Source: Streptosporangium pseudovulgare (GTDB lineage Bacteria; Actinomycetota; Actinomycetes; Streptosporangiales; Streptosporangiaceae). From it: a DNA stretch of 55,141 bases. A program made the translations under genes and the position numbers. Every line of letters begins with the position of its first letter. Position 1 is the stretch's first letter. The notes beneath the pieces were generated by a model, which was given only the letters and a program-made list of their open reading frames with translations, did not search any database and was not told where the DNA came from. The stretch covers positions 1 through 55,141 of the forward strand of contig NZ_BMQJ01000029.1 of assembly GCF_014648055.1 (NCBI RefSeq), written 5' to 3'. This document shows, in pieces, positions 41,956-50,832 of the stretch.

Positions 41956-42414
41956 GTGCACGTGAACGACGAACGCGACCAGCTGATCGACCGCATCAGC
42001 GCCACCCAGCGTGACCTGGGCCGCCTGATCACCCGGCAGCACCACTCCCCCCTGTTCGACTCCAACCTCACCATGCGTCAGCTGAAGGTCGTCCTCCTCC
42101 TGTCCTGCCAGGACTCCGCCTCCGGTCAGGACCTCGCCCATCACCTCGGCGTCGGCCTGGCCACCGTCACCGGCATCGTCGACCGCCTCGTCGCCCACGG
42201 CCTGGTCACCCGCCGCGAAGACCCCCACGACCGCCGCGTGCGCCGCATCCAGCTCACCCCCCGCGGCCGCGCCCTCACCGAGCAGATCGCCGACGCGGGC
42301 CTCGCCGACTTCCACCGCCTCCTGCAGCGCCTGGACACCCCCACCCTCCACGACCTGGCCACCGTCCTGGCCAAACTCCACAGCGCCGCCCGCGCCCTGG
42401 CCACCGGCAACTGA
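41956..42414 (+). CDS. MarR family transcriptional regulator
   Basis: About 152 residues: LTMRQLKVVLLLSCQDSASGQDLAHHLGVGLATVTGIVDRLVAHGLVTRREDPHDRRVRRIQLTPRGRAL, a complete MarR winged helix including the DRRxRxIxLTxxG wing. It is divergent from the RND pump gene across a palindromic site and is very probably its repressor. GTG at 41956 or 41962 can start translation; both have usable AGGAAG or GAGAGG sites. Confidence 0.92.
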   Translation: MHVNDERDQLIDRISATQRDLGRLITRQHHSPLFDSNLTMRQLKVVLLLSCQDSASGQDLAHHLGVGLATVTGIVDRLVAHGLVTRREDPHDRRVRRIQLTPRGRALTEQIADAGLADFHRLLQRLDTPTLHDLATVLAKLHSAARALATGN

Positions 42415-42518
42415 CCCCCGCACCCCGGCCGCCCCCGGCCCTTCCGCCGCCTCACCCCCGGCCCCGGCCCCCGCCGCACCGCCACCACCCCGCCCGACCC
42501 GCCGCCCGGAAGAGAACC

Positions 42519-43292
42519 ATGCCCGCCTACCTGGAAACCCTCTTCTCCCTCACCGGCCGCACCGCCCTCGTCACCGGCGCCGCCTCCGGCATAGGCCACG
42601 CCATCGCCGAAGCCCTCGGCCGAGCCGGCGCCTCCCTCGTCATCACCGCCCGCCGCCCCGGCCCCCTCACCCAGGCCGCCGAACGCCTCACCGCCCTCGG
42701 CGTCCACACCACCGCGATCCCCGCCGACCTCGCCGACCCCTCCGCCATCGACGACCTGTGCCGGCAGGCCACCGCCTCCCACGGCGACATCGACATCCTC
42801 GTCAACAACGCCGCCAACAACATCCGCCGCCCCCTCGACGACCTCACCGCCCACGACTACGACCACACCCTCGCCGTCAACCTCACCGCCCCCTACCTCC
42901 TGGGCCGCTTCTTCGGCCCCCGCATGGCCGCCCGCGGCTGGGGCCGCATCATCAACCTCGGCTCCCAGCAGTCCCTCAGAGCCTTCGGCGACAGCGGCGC
43001 CTACGGCATCGCCAAAACCGCCGTCACCGGCCTCACCCGCTCTCAGGCCGAGGCCTGGTCCCCGCACGGCGTCTGCGTCAACACCCTCATCCCCGGCTTC
43101 ACCCTGACCCCCCTCACCCTCCCCGCCCAGGCAATCCCCGGCCGCGTCGAAGCCCTCGCCGCCCGCACCATGAACCGCCGCAACGCCGTCCCGGCCGACT
43201 ACGCCGGCATCGCCGTCCTCCTCGCCTCCCCCGCCGGCGCCCACATCACCGGCCAGTCCATCTGCGTCGACGGCGGCTTCTCCTCGTACTGA
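42519..43292 (+). CDS. Short-chain dehydrogenase/reductase
   Basis: 257 residues of classical SDR type. NAD(P) loop TGAASGIG (19-26), VNNAANN, the catalytic Y162-x3-K166 (AYGIAK), and the C-terminal ITGQSICVDGGFSSY. The Arg-rich sequence TARRPG after strand 2 suggests NADPH. GGAAGAG precedes the ATG. It resembles 3-oxoacyl-ACP reductase or gluconate dehydrogenase relatives; the substrate is not evident from neighbours. Confidence 0.92.
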   Translation: MPAYLETLFSLTGRTALVTGAASGIGHAIAEALGRAGASLVITARRPGPLTQAAERLTALGVHTTAIPADLADPSAIDDLCRQATASHGDIDILVNNAANNIRRPLDDLTAHDYDHTLAVNLTAPYLLGRFFGPRMAARGWGRIINLGSQQSLRAFGDSGAYGIAKTAVTGLTRSQAEAWSPHGVCVNTLIPGFTLTPLTLPAQAIPGRVEALAARTMNRRNAVPADYAGIAVLLASPAGAHITGQSICVDGGFSSY

Positions 43293-43659
43293 GCCCGCAC
43301 CGAGCCCGCCCGGGGCGCCCCGCCTCCCGCGGCGGCGCGGCTTCACCCCGTCGTTGTCTGTTTTTGGTGTTCTCTTGGGATTTTCACTGATCAGAGCTGC
43401 TTTACGAAGTAGATCAATAAATGCTCCGGACCGGGCGGACGTGCCGCCCGGCCACCGCGAGGTGTGAGACGCCCGCTGGCGGGCAGCGGTCTCCGCGCAG
43501 CTCAGCGCCATACCGCCCCGCCCGCCCCCACCGCCACGCGCGGCCCCGGGCCCCGCGGGACCGTACGGCGCCGCGCCCGCCCACGGACCGAACCATCCCC
43601 CCGGGCGGCCGGGACCCCGACCCGGCCACCCGGGGAACCGATACCAGAAAAGAGACACG
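43293..43659. other. Intergenic leader with AT-rich island and hairpins
   Basis: No gene seen. About 43350-43430 is strikingly AT-rich (GTCTGTTTTTGGTG; GATTTTCACTGATCAG; AGATCAATAAATG) for this genome and may hold the promoter of the downstream ligase gene. A perfect hairpin CCGGGCGG-ACGTG-CCGCCCGG (43431-43451) and a smaller GCCCGC/GCGGGC pair near 43475 follow, giving a structured 5' leader. I could not match a known riboswitch. Confidence 0.45.
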
Positions 43660-44838
43660 GTGGCCCAGCAAGGAAGCATCGACTCACCCGCCGGCCCGGA
43701 CACGGCGCCCCGGACGCAGCCCCCCTCCTCCCCCGCCGTCCTGCCCGTCGGCGTGGAGGAGGAGTTCTTCCTCATGGATCCCGACACCGGGCAGACCGCC
43801 CCGCGCGCCTCGGCCGTCCTGGCGACCGTACGGCCCCGGCAGCGCGAGCTCACCCAGCGGGAGTTCACCGCCTGCCAGGTCGAGATCGCCTCCAACCCCC
43901 ACACCGACCTCGGCCTGCTGCGCGCCGAGCTGACCGACCTGCGCACCGAACTGGCCCGCGCGGCCCGCGACGCCGGGTGCCGCCTGATCGCCTCCGGCTC
44001 GGCGCCGCTGGAGCACTCCGCCAGCGGCGCCCGCCTCACCGACAACCCCCGCTACAAGTGGATGGCCCACGAGTACGGCGCCATGGCCCGCGGCGAGAAC
44101 TGCTGCGGCTGTCACGTCCACGTCGAGGTGCCCGACCGGGAGGAGGCCGTCCAGGTCTGCAACCACCTGCGGCCCTGGCTGCCCACCCTGCTGACGCTGA
44201 CCGTCAACTCCCCCTTCACCGGCGGTGCCGACAGCCGCTACGGCAGCTGGCGGGCGATGGCCTTCTCCCGCTGGCCCAGCGCCGAGCTGCCGCCCTACTT
44301 CGACACCGCCGCCGACTACACCGCCACCCTGCAGGCCCTCATCGGCTCGGGCGCCATCCTGGACGAGGCCATGGTGTACTGGCTGGCCCGCCCCTCCCAC
44401 CACCTGCCCACCGTCGAGGTGCGGGTGGGCGACGTGTGCCCCACGGTGGAGGAGTCGGTCGCCTTCGCCGCCCTCGTGCGCGCCCTGGTGACGACCGTGC
44501 TGGGCGACGTCCGCGCCGGGGTGCCCGCGCCCCGGCCGCACGAGCCGCTCCTGCACGCCGCCTACTGGCGGGCCGCCCGCGACGGCCTGGAGGGCCAGGG
44601 CCTGGAGCTGACCTCGGCCACCCTGGTGCCGGCCTGGCGGCTGGCCGAGCAGCTCCTGGAACGCGTCCGCCCCGCCCTGTCGGCCGCAGGCGACACCGAC
44701 ATGGTCGTGGACCACCTCTCCCGGCTGCGCGAGACGGGCTCGGGGGCCGCCCGGCAGCGGGCCGCCTTCGCCGAGCGCGGCAGCTTCGCCGACGTCGTGA
44801 CGGCGCTGAGCCGGCAGACCGCGCCGCTGGCCGGCTGA
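43660..44838 (+). CDS. GCS2-family carboxylate-amine ligase (YbdK-like)
   Basis: 392 residues. VGVEEEFFLMDPDTGQ is the hallmark start of the glutamate-cysteine ligase family 2 fold. CQVEIASNPHTDL, GCHVHVEVPDREEAV, VNSPFTGGADSRYGSWRAMAF and EVRVGDVCPTVEESVAFAAL are its metal- and nucleotide-binding regions. The family ligates a carboxylate to an amine using ATP; the actinobacterial YbdK-like enzymes lack a firmly assigned substrate. The GTG start follows AAAAGAG. The leader is long and structured. Confidence 0.9.
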   Translation: MAQQGSIDSPAGPDTAPRTQPPSSPAVLPVGVEEEFFLMDPDTGQTAPRASAVLATVRPRQRELTQREFTACQVEIASNPHTDLGLLRAELTDLRTELARAARDAGCRLIASGSAPLEHSASGARLTDNPRYKWMAHEYGAMARGENCCGCHVHVEVPDREEAVQVCNHLRPWLPTLLTLTVNSPFTGGADSRYGSWRAMAFSRWPSAELPPYFDTAADYTATLQALIGSGAILDEAMVYWLARPSHHLPTVEVRVGDVCPTVEESVAFAALVRALVTTVLGDVRAGVPAPRPHEPLLHAAYWRAARDGLEGQGLELTSATLVPAWRLAEQLLERVRPALSAAGDTDMVVDHLSRLRETGSGAARQRAAFAERGSFADVVTALSRQTAPLAG

Positions 44839-44917
44839 CCCCGCCGTCCGGCGGAGCGGCTCTCACCGGGGCGGCCGGGTCAGGCCGCCCCGGGTCAGGC
44901 CGCCGCCCATCACGGGA

Positions 44918-44947
44918 TGCCGTTAACGAACGTGTCACCAGCCGCCA
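44918..44947. repeat. Tn3-family left terminal inverted repeat (30 bp)
   Basis: The 30 bases beginning TGCCGTTAACGAACG are exactly the reverse complement of 49750-49779. Their distance (4.86 kb) and the Tn3 transposase inside identify them as transposon ends. The flanking five bases (CGGGA and CCCGG) do not match, so no target-site duplication is preserved. Confidence 0.85.
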
Positions 44948-45067
44948 TAGGAGACGATCAAGGCCGGGAGCCCCTTCCGCCGTACGGATGTCCGGATAGC
45001 TCCTCAGATCCCAGCCGACATGTGTCAGAGAATCCGGCATCGGACTTTATTCTGACGCGTTCTCGGC

Positions 45068-45117
45068 AGCCCCTGTGTGTGGTGCTGGGGTGTACCCCAG
45101 CACCACACACAGGGGCT
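45068..45117. repeat. 50-bp near-perfect palindrome (24-bp arms, 2-bp centre)
   Basis: Arms 45068-45091 and 45094-45117 are perfectly complementary around GT (inner sequence GGTGCTGGGGTGTACCCC). No mismatch exists in 24 bp. It lies 150 bp inside the transposon's left end and 60 bp before the passenger gene's start. In RNA it would be an extremely stable hairpin; in DNA it could extrude as a cruciform. Confidence 0.95.
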
Positions 45118-45163
45118 GGTCCTCGGACGCTGATCTCATCAGCGAGATGATCCGCAACGGCGG

Positions 45164-45169
45164 TAGGGT
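45164..45169 (+). promoter_or_regulatory. Possible -10 element of a leaderless transcript
   Basis: TAGGGT lies seven bases before the GTG at 45177, the spacing seen for actinobacterial leaderless genes (TANNNT, then transcription starting at the start codon). No ribosome-binding site precedes that GTG. No clear -35 element. Confidence 0.4.
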
Positions 45170-45176
45170 CCGTCGC

Positions 45177-46292
45177 GTGCCCCTGAATCCGAATGATCTC
45201 CTCACCGAGGGCGCCGCGATACGCCTGGCCGGCGACAACGTCATCGGCTGCGAGACCGACGGCGCCTCCGTCCTGCTCGGCGACGCTGCAACAGTGATCA
45301 TCGCGGACCCGCGGGACGGGCTCGACGTGAGCGGCGTGTGGAACAGCCGCCGGTTCCACCTTCACGGACCATTCGTCAACGACGTTGGCGTCCGCCTGTT
45401 CGGACATCCCCCGAACTCTCCCGGATGGAGCTGGAGCTGGAGCCGGCGTCCGGAAGCACGGCCAGTCCACCTGCTGACCCGACTGCCGGAAGGCTGCGTA
45501 TACCTGGGAGTCGGCAAGCCCGGGCAGGCCGGATACACGAACGGGTGTCTGGACTACGCCGCCCTGACGATAGAGCCGGAACTGACCCCGGAGCTCCTGG
45601 ACCGGGTCAGGCCGCCCGCCGAACCCGAGACATTGCCGAACCTGGACTGGCTCACGTGTATGACCGCCAGCCCGCTCGAAGCGCTGACGCGGTTCGTCGA
45701 GGGTTGGATCCCCGAGGCCGGCCAGGACCTCGGCGACTTCGCCGCGGCACCATGGGATGTTCCTGAACCGCTTGCCGTGTTCTACCGGCTGGCCCGACAC
45801 CGTCCTGCGCTGCTCGGCGTTCAGAACCGGCTGCGGCCTCCACACGCTTGGCGGGAGGCGCACGACGGCCTGATCGCCTTCGGAGACGAGAACCAGGGCG
45901 GCTTCACCTGGTTGTTCGATCCATCGCGCCCCGACCCTGAGGTATGGATCGACCAGGACGGGTACGAGCCGCGCCGCGAGCACCAGCCGATGAGCGGCTT
46001 CCTGCTCCAGTTCGCTTTGTATGAGGCCATGATGAACGCCCCCTACAAGGCCCTGCGCACCGATTTGGCCGCTGAGTACGTCGACACGCTGGCAGCCGCG
46101 CTGACTCCGGTGCTGTGGGAGCCCTGGCGCTGGCCGAACGACTCCACACGCTTCTACGTCGCATCCGGCGTGATCGCCGAGACGACGGACCAGTGCCACG
46201 GGAACACCTCAGTGTGGGTCGGCGCGGTACATCGCAGTGTTCTGCGGCCGCTGGGGCGGCTCGGAATCCCCTGGACCAAATTCGACGGCTGA
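45177..46292 (+). CDS. Tn3 passenger: hypothetical protein with SUKH-like C-terminal half
   Basis: 371 residues. The N-terminal half (LLTEGAAIRLAGDNVIGCETDGASVLLGDA; an unusual WSWSWSRRPEARP; YLGVGKPGQAGYTNGCLDY) is unrecognised. From about residue 195 the sequence PLAVFYRLARHRPALLGVQNRL, GLIAFGDENQGGFTWLFDP and MSGFLLQFALYEAMM resembles the SUKH (SMI1/KNR4) superfamily, which includes many toxin-immunity proteins; this is a pattern-level judgement. GTG 45177 appears leaderless; ATG 45147 is an alternative. Weaker GC bias than the chromosome around it suggests transfer with the transposon. Confidence 0.65.
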   Translation: MPLNPNDLLTEGAAIRLAGDNVIGCETDGASVLLGDAATVIIADPRDGLDVSGVWNSRRFHLHGPFVNDVGVRLFGHPPNSPGWSWSWSRRPEARPVHLLTRLPEGCVYLGVGKPGQAGYTNGCLDYAALTIEPELTPELLDRVRPPAEPETLPNLDWLTCMTASPLEALTRFVEGWIPEAGQDLGDFAAAPWDVPEPLAVFYRLARHRPALLGVQNRLRPPHAWREAHDGLIAFGDENQGGFTWLFDPSRPDPEVWIDQDGYEPRREHQPMSGFLLQFALYEAMMNAPYKALRTDLAAEYVDTLAAALTPVLWEPWRWPNDSTRFYVASGVIAETTDQCHGNTSVWVGAVHRSVLRPLGRLGIPWTKFDG

Positions 46293-46382
46293 GCCACCGA
46301 CGGTCCAAGCAACGTGCCCGGATCATCGTCCCACGGCCCGTCAGCTCGGATTCGGCCCCGCGAGCCCGCTCTGGGGCCTTGA

Positions 46383-46949
46383 TCAGACTCCGAGCCCGGC
46401 GCGCTCGGCGACGTCCGTGTCGAAGATGACGAGCACATCGTCGGTGCCCAGGTGGAACGGCCCGTCAGGCTCGTACGTAGCCGAGCGGCCGACAGCGATC
46501 CACACCTGACCAGCGGCGGTCCGCACGTGGATGGCCTCCGGCACCGGAGTCGGGGCGCCGTGCTCCTCGCCGCACCACTGGACGCGGCACGACTCGATCG
46601 GGGCGGAGAGAATCCCGGCCCAGAGGGGGTGCTCCGCGACCGCGACTCGCGCCGACCCGCCCGGTTCGTCGATGCGGCAGAGGAAGCCGCGCATGGGCGC
46701 CGGGTAGAGCTCGACCCCGTAGTAGTCGAACGTGCTGCCCCACACCGCCGAGTAGGCTCCGCCGTCGTCCATGGTCAGCTCGACGCCCATCGTGGGCTCG
46801 TGCCACGCGTCGTAGTCCCACTCGTCGGGATCGGCGCCCTCGTCGCCGCCCATCAGCACGAAGTAGTCGACCGCGACGATGGTTCGTCCACGCAGGCCGA
46901 CGACGAGTCGTTCGTAGCTGTCGGAGGTCAGGAGCGACGCGGTACTCAC
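46383..46949 (-). CDS. Tn3 passenger: hypothetical protein
   Basis: 188 residues: YERLVVGLRGRTIVAVDYFVLMGGDEGADPDEWDYDAWHEPTMGVELTMDDGGAYSAVWGSTFDYYGVELYPAPMRGFLCRIDE, and a C-terminal PEAIHVRTAAGQVWIAVGRSATYEPDGPFHLGTDDVLVIFDTDVAERAGL. It is acidic, soluble and beta-rich, with a style common among polymorphic-toxin immunity proteins, but no family is recognised. GTG 46949 fits the first ordered sequence; an upstream GTG at 47021 is possible. It is convergent with the other passenger and co-directional with the transposase. Confidence 0.6.
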   Translation of the reverse strand: MSTASLLTSDSYERLVVGLRGRTIVAVDYFVLMGGDEGADPDEWDYDAWHEPTMGVELTMDDGGAYSAVWGSTFDYYGVELYPAPMRGFLCRIDEPGGSARVAVAEHPLWAGILSAPIESCRVQWCGEEHGAPTPVPEAIHVRTAAGQVWIAVGRSATYEPDGPFHLGTDDVLVIFDTDVAERAGLGV

Positions 46950-47027
46950 CGGGGCATCCTGGCAGTGGCACTCCGACCTGGGCGAGCGGATTTCGCGGGT
47001 CGGGACGGGCAGGACGCTCACGGGGCG

Positions 47028-49684
47028 TCAGCTGGGACCGTCGCCGATGACCAGGCGCGAGGCGAGATCGAGGCGAACCTCACCGTAGGGGCGAATGTGA
47101 CTCCAGAAGAGCGGGGTCAAGCCGCGGCGGTCGGCGGGGGCGAGCACCTCGGACCAGCGGGGCTCCGCCAGGACGTCCTGGAGCATCAGGGTGTTCAGGT
47201 AGACGATCGATGCCTGGAGGATGCGCAGGCACATGGCGGCCATCTCGACCTCCTCCCGGTTGTTCGTGGAGATCTCCCCGCCCTTGCCGTAGTAGATCAC
47301 CGCGTTGGCGCGGTTCCACGCCTCCACCACGTTCAGGCCCTCCTCGATCTCGCGCTGCAGGTCCCGATCTCGCAGGTAGCGGGCGACGAACCGGGTGCGC
47401 TGGGCGCGGCCGATCTCCAGCATGGCCTGGTAGGCGGGGTGAGAGGCCGCGCGGGTGAAGCGGGAAAGGATCGCCTCGGTGGAGGCGCTGCCGGTGCGGA
47501 TCGCGGTGGCGTACTTGATGACCTTGGTCGTAGTTGTTCTCGATCACGTCCCAGCGGATCGGCCGGGTCATGGCCGCGCGCAGGTTCGGGAACCGGTCGG
47601 CGTCCCCGGCGACCGGCCGGTACAGGCGCACGTGGTTGATCTGCTTGATCCGCGGTAGCAGTTCGATGTTCAACAAACGGGTGATGCCGAACCCGATCTC
47701 CGACTGGCCGTGCGAATCCACATAGTTGCCTTCCAACCTCATCGTGGTGCCGTGCCGGATCGCGCCCTCCACCATCGCCGCGACCTCGGAGGCGGAGGCC
47801 TTCAGCGTCTGGCAGTGCACCACGACCGAGCCCAGCTCCACGTGCCAGTAGACCAGGATCCCCCGCCCGCCGTAGCGCGAGTGCCACTCGGTGAACAGGT
47901 TCTGGTCCCAGGAGCGGAAGTGCGTCGAATCCGACGCCACCGCCGTCGAGCTCTGGCCCCACAATCCGGCGTCGCGGGCGGCGAAGGTGGCGTTGGCGAT
48001 CTCGGTAGCGATCAGCCGTGCGGCATCCAATGTCAGGTAGCGCCGGCGCGCGTAGCGCACCTCCTCCTCGCTGTGGCCGCTGTCCACGCCGATGACCTGG
48101 CGGATCCCTGTGTTCATGCCGTAGGCGTAGATCGCCAGCATCAGCCGCTCGGCCAGCACCTGGGCGTCCAGCGTCCCACCCCCGGACAGGGCGGCGACCT
48201 TGTGCAGGCAGCCCGTGCGCAAAATCGCCTCCTTGAGGATGTCGATCAGCGGCACGGCCTGCCAGCGTCGGCCCACCCCCGCCTTGACCTTGCGCAAGTT
48301 CCGCGGCTCCTCCTGCGGTCCGGGGGCGCTGAAGCGGATCGCGCCCGTCTTGCGCTCGGTGATGTCCACCCAATCCAGCCCGCCGATCTCCTCGTCGAGC
48401 ACCATCAGCTCGGCGGTCATCTCCTCGCGCAGCTGGTCCACGAACTCGCGCGGATTCAGCGGCTTGCGCAGCTCGCCGTAGTGCTCGGCGCGACGGGCCT
48501 CGAAATCCCTCGGCAGATCCTCGTCCGGGTCGCGCCACCGGCCTGCGCTCGCCACCCAGATCTCCTTGCACCGCAACTGCTCACGCAGAGCCTGGAAGGT
48601 CACGACCTCGAAGACCACCCGCACCACCCGCCGCCGGCCCCGGGTGTCCTCCTTGAACACCACCTCCGCCCACTGCCCCGTCGTGCCCTGATGCTCCGGG
48701 ACCTGCTCGCCGAGGGGGTAGTAGGTGGTGTTCCCCGCCCGCGCATACCGGTTGATCAGCGCCAGCGCGTCGATCACCGGCTGATGGGCGGTGTTGCCGG
48801 AGCAGATCCACCAGCGTGTCGGTCACCTCCCGCTCCCGCTCCACGAGCAGCGCGGCCAGCAGCGTCAACCGCGACTGCGGGGATCTGCGGCGCAGATGCG
48901 ACGGGGACTCGACCACAGCCTGCTGCCGCCAGCCGGCCAGCACCTTCGGCGCGGTGTCCGCGAACAGCCCCGTAGGAAGGCCCACCGCGCGAATCGCCCG
49001 CAGCTTGCGGATCTCTCTCAGCATCGACTCCAGACTCACGTTCCCCGGCAGCGACTTCACCAGCGCCAGCACCGACTCCTCGTCGCCGTCCTCCTCGTCC
49101 CCCGGTGCGGCGGCCATCTCAGACTCCTCCCCGACCAGGGCCAGGACCCGGCCGCGGACGGCGTCCGGTACGCGTTCCCAGACGGTGAGGAACCAGTTCT
49201 CCTCCGCGTTGTGCAGGGCCGAGCGCACCATCCGCGTCACCCGGTCCGCAGTCGGCGGCTCGACGGACTCCTCCCGCAGCCGCTTCAGCAGCTCTTCGCG
49301 GACCCGATCCGCATTGCGCTCCGCGTGGGCGATGTCGGTGGTCAGCCAGACCGTGAACTTGTCCGCGTCCGCCACCGAGCACTCACGAAACCCCAGGTGG
49401 GCGCGTATCTGACCGCGGTGCCGCTCGATCGTCCGGCCTGCCCACTCGTACAGGCCGAACTCCGCCCCGGACACCTTGACCTGACGGGCGACGAACTCGA
49501 CCACCTCGTCGGAGAACTCCGCCCGGCCGCGCGGGAACCGGCCGTGCCGCGTGTAGAACTTCAGCACCAGCGCGAATCCGAGCCGCTGGGCTCCACCGCG
49601 CTTCTCCAGCACCAGGTCCCGCTCATCGTCGAGGACCGTCCAGTGATCGACCAGCTCGTCCATGCCCGTCGGCTCGCGGCTCAT
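47028..49684 (-). pseudogene. Tn3-family transposase, frameshifted and internally deleted
   Basis: Part 1 (49684 to about 48800) is the N-terminal DUF4158-type region (LVLKFYTRHGRFPRGRAEF; SPQSRLTLLAALL). Part 2 (about 48800-47525, new frame) holds the DDE core: VASDSTHFRSWDQNLF and NYVDSHGQSEIGFGITRLL carry the two Asp. Part 3 (about 47525-47028, third frame) has NVVEAWNRANAVIYYGKGGEI with the Glu. At the first junction roughly 150-200 expected residues, including the SYSSHYRRM-type region, are missing. At the second, one extra base near 47525 breaks DQ-VIKYATAIRTG. The catalytic triad is recognisable, but no full-length enzyme can be made. Confidence 0.85.
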
Positions 49685-49749
49685 GGCCAGGCATCATGCC
49701 GGACATGAGCAGGACACGAAGTCGGAACGACGAAGCCTCCGCGAGCTTG

Positions 49750-49779
49750 TGGCGGCTGGTGACACGTTCGTTAACGGCA
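49750..49779. repeat. Tn3-family right terminal inverted repeat (30 bp)
   Basis: Exact reverse complement of 44918-44947, 65 bp upstream of the transposase start, the usual position for a Tn3 end. Confidence 0.85.
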
Positions 49780-49786
49780 CCCGGTG

Positions 49787-49814
49787 TACTGCCGGATCGC
49801 TACTGCCGGATCGG
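49787..49814. repeat. 14-bp tandem duplication at the transposon flank
   Basis: TACTGCCGGATCGC at 49787-49800 is followed by TACTGCCGGATCGG at 49801-49814. It lies 7 bp outside the right inverted repeat and contains the stop codon of the adjacent gene. Confidence 0.8.
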
Positions 49815-50330
49815 CAGGCCGGTGGCGGGGGCGAACGGCTCCCGCCGTTGCACGACGGTCTGTCGCACCCCCTGGTCGAGCTGGGCCGCCACGCGGTGTT
49901 GCCCCTCGAAGTAGCGCCATTCGGCGTTGGGTTCGGTGTTCGGCTCGATTCCTCCGGTGCAGGCCAGGGCGAGGACCGCGTCCTGTTCCCGGTTGCCGAG
50001 ACCTTGCTCGTCAAGGCGTTCGACGGCGTAGTCGCTGATGCGTTCGCCGTGCAGGCCGGCGGCTTGGGCCTGGCGGACCAGACGAATGGCCGCCCCTGCG
50101 GCCTGGCGCCAGTCCACCTGGTGGTGCCAGCAGCACGCACGTGGGGCCTGGCGGGGCACGAGCCAGGGAGCCAGGCGGCGGATCCGCCGCCTGACCCAGA
50201 CCTTCGGGCCGATCATGCAGTCCGGTTCGCGGATCTCGTTGGGCACGGGCAGGCGGACGACCTTCACCACTTCATACACCGGCTCATACACCGGCTGGAT
50301 CGACTCGCTCGGCTCCGGCATGTATCCCAT
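49800..50330 (-). CDS. Conserved hypothetical protein, probably 3'-truncated by the Tn3 element
   Basis: 176 residues: YEPVYEVVKVVRLPVPNEIREPDCMIGPKVWVRRRIRRLAPWLVPRQAPRACCW, then ISDYAVERLDEQGL and WRYFEGQHRVAAQLDQGVRQTVVQR. The FEGQHR-x-A-x-LD-x-GVR-x-T motif recurs in actinobacterial proteins of unknown function found near mobile DNA. The stop falls inside a 14-bp duplication 20 bp from the transposon end, so the natural C-terminus was probably lost. ATG 50330 follows AGGCAAAG. Confidence 0.6.
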   Translation of the reverse strand: MGYMPEPSESIQPVYEPVYEVVKVVRLPVPNEIREPDCMIGPKVWVRRRIRRLAPWLVPRQAPRACCWHHQVDWRQAAGAAIRLVRQAQAAGLHGERISDYAVERLDEQGLGNREQDAVLALACTGGIEPNTEPNAEWRYFEGQHRVAAQLDQGVRQTVVQRREPFAPATGLPIRQ

Positions 50331-50568
50331 CTTTGCCTGCCTGGAGTGGGCGGGCCGGGGCAACGGGCGAAGTCATCGAGCCGCCGCGCCCGCCGCATCG
50401 GGATCGGTGCTGGTCTTGGCGTGGGCCTCCACACGCGCGAAGTCGTCGTCGCTCACCCCGAGATCGTTTCATGGGTACGTTTCACACATCCAGCGTTTTG
50501 CACCGACCTATGAAACAGAGGAAGCCCAGCACGCGCTGGGCGATGGCGGCCGTTTTACAGGCGGCCGC

Positions 50569-50829
50569 TTATGAAACACGCGGTCGGAGGTCATGAGGCC
50601 TCGATCGCGCGCTTGTGTGCGCGGCGGTCAGCCGCTCCGGCTGAGTGCGGCGGGAGCGGGTCAGAGCCAGCCCGCCGAGGACCGCACCGATGAGGCCCAA
50701 GCACCAGGACCAAGGCCCCTCGAATACTCCGTTGCCGGTGCCGAGACCACCGTCAGTCGCCGCCGCCTCTCTGAGATACCCGGCAACGCACCGGATGACG
50801 TCCCCTGGCTCGGGCCGAACTATGATCAT
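50569..50829 (-). CDS. Possible small membrane protein
   Basis: 86 residues, MIIVRPEPGDVIRCVAGYLREAAATDGGLG, then a single hydrophobic helix SWCLGLIGAVLGGLALT followed by TRSRR. The ATG at 50829 has a GGGGGA site and is separated by 3 bp from the start of the divergent FG-GAP gene. The coding character is reasonable but the ORF is short. The remaining 240 bp (50331-50568) shows no gene. Confidence 0.35.
   Translation of the reverse strand: MIIVRPEPGDVIRCVAGYLREAAATDGGLGTGNGVFEGPWSWCLGLIGAVLGGLALTRSRRTQPERLTAAHTSARSRPHDLRPRVS
50821..50826 (+). promoter_or_regulatory. -10 element, likely leaderless FG-GAP gene
   Basis: TATGAT, close to the TATAAT consensus, ends six bases before ATG 50833. 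No ribosome-binding site lies between, so transcription probably starts at or near the start codon. Confidence 0.45.
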
Positions 50830-50832
50830 CGG

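Larger units (their letters stand above)
44918..49779. mobile_element. Tn3-family transposon with two passenger genes, transposase decayed
   Basis: Perfect 30-bp inverted repeats bound a 4862-bp segment. It contains a hypothetical gene with SUKH-like features (45177-46292), a second hypothetical gene (46383-46949) and a frameshifted, internally deleted Tn3 transposase (47028-49684). No resolvase gene is visible. A 50-bp palindrome lies near the left end and could be part of a resolution region. Lack of a target duplication and a broken transposase indicate an old, immobile copy, although the ends are unmutated. Confidence 0.8.

Noticed and set aside
43431..43659. A known riboswitch (cobalamin, SAM or similar) upstream of the ligase gene
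   Set aside because: Only simple hairpins are visible; none of the conserved cores of these classes could be found.
44917..45301. Short ORFs reading through the 50-bp palindrome on both strands (LCVVLG and TPAPHTGA peptides)
   Set aside because: Similar peptides appear on both strands only because the DNA is palindromic; there is no start context.
44913..49784. A 5-bp target-site duplication around the Tn3 element
   Set aside because: Flanking pentamers CGGGA and CCCGG differ in direct orientation, so no duplication is preserved.
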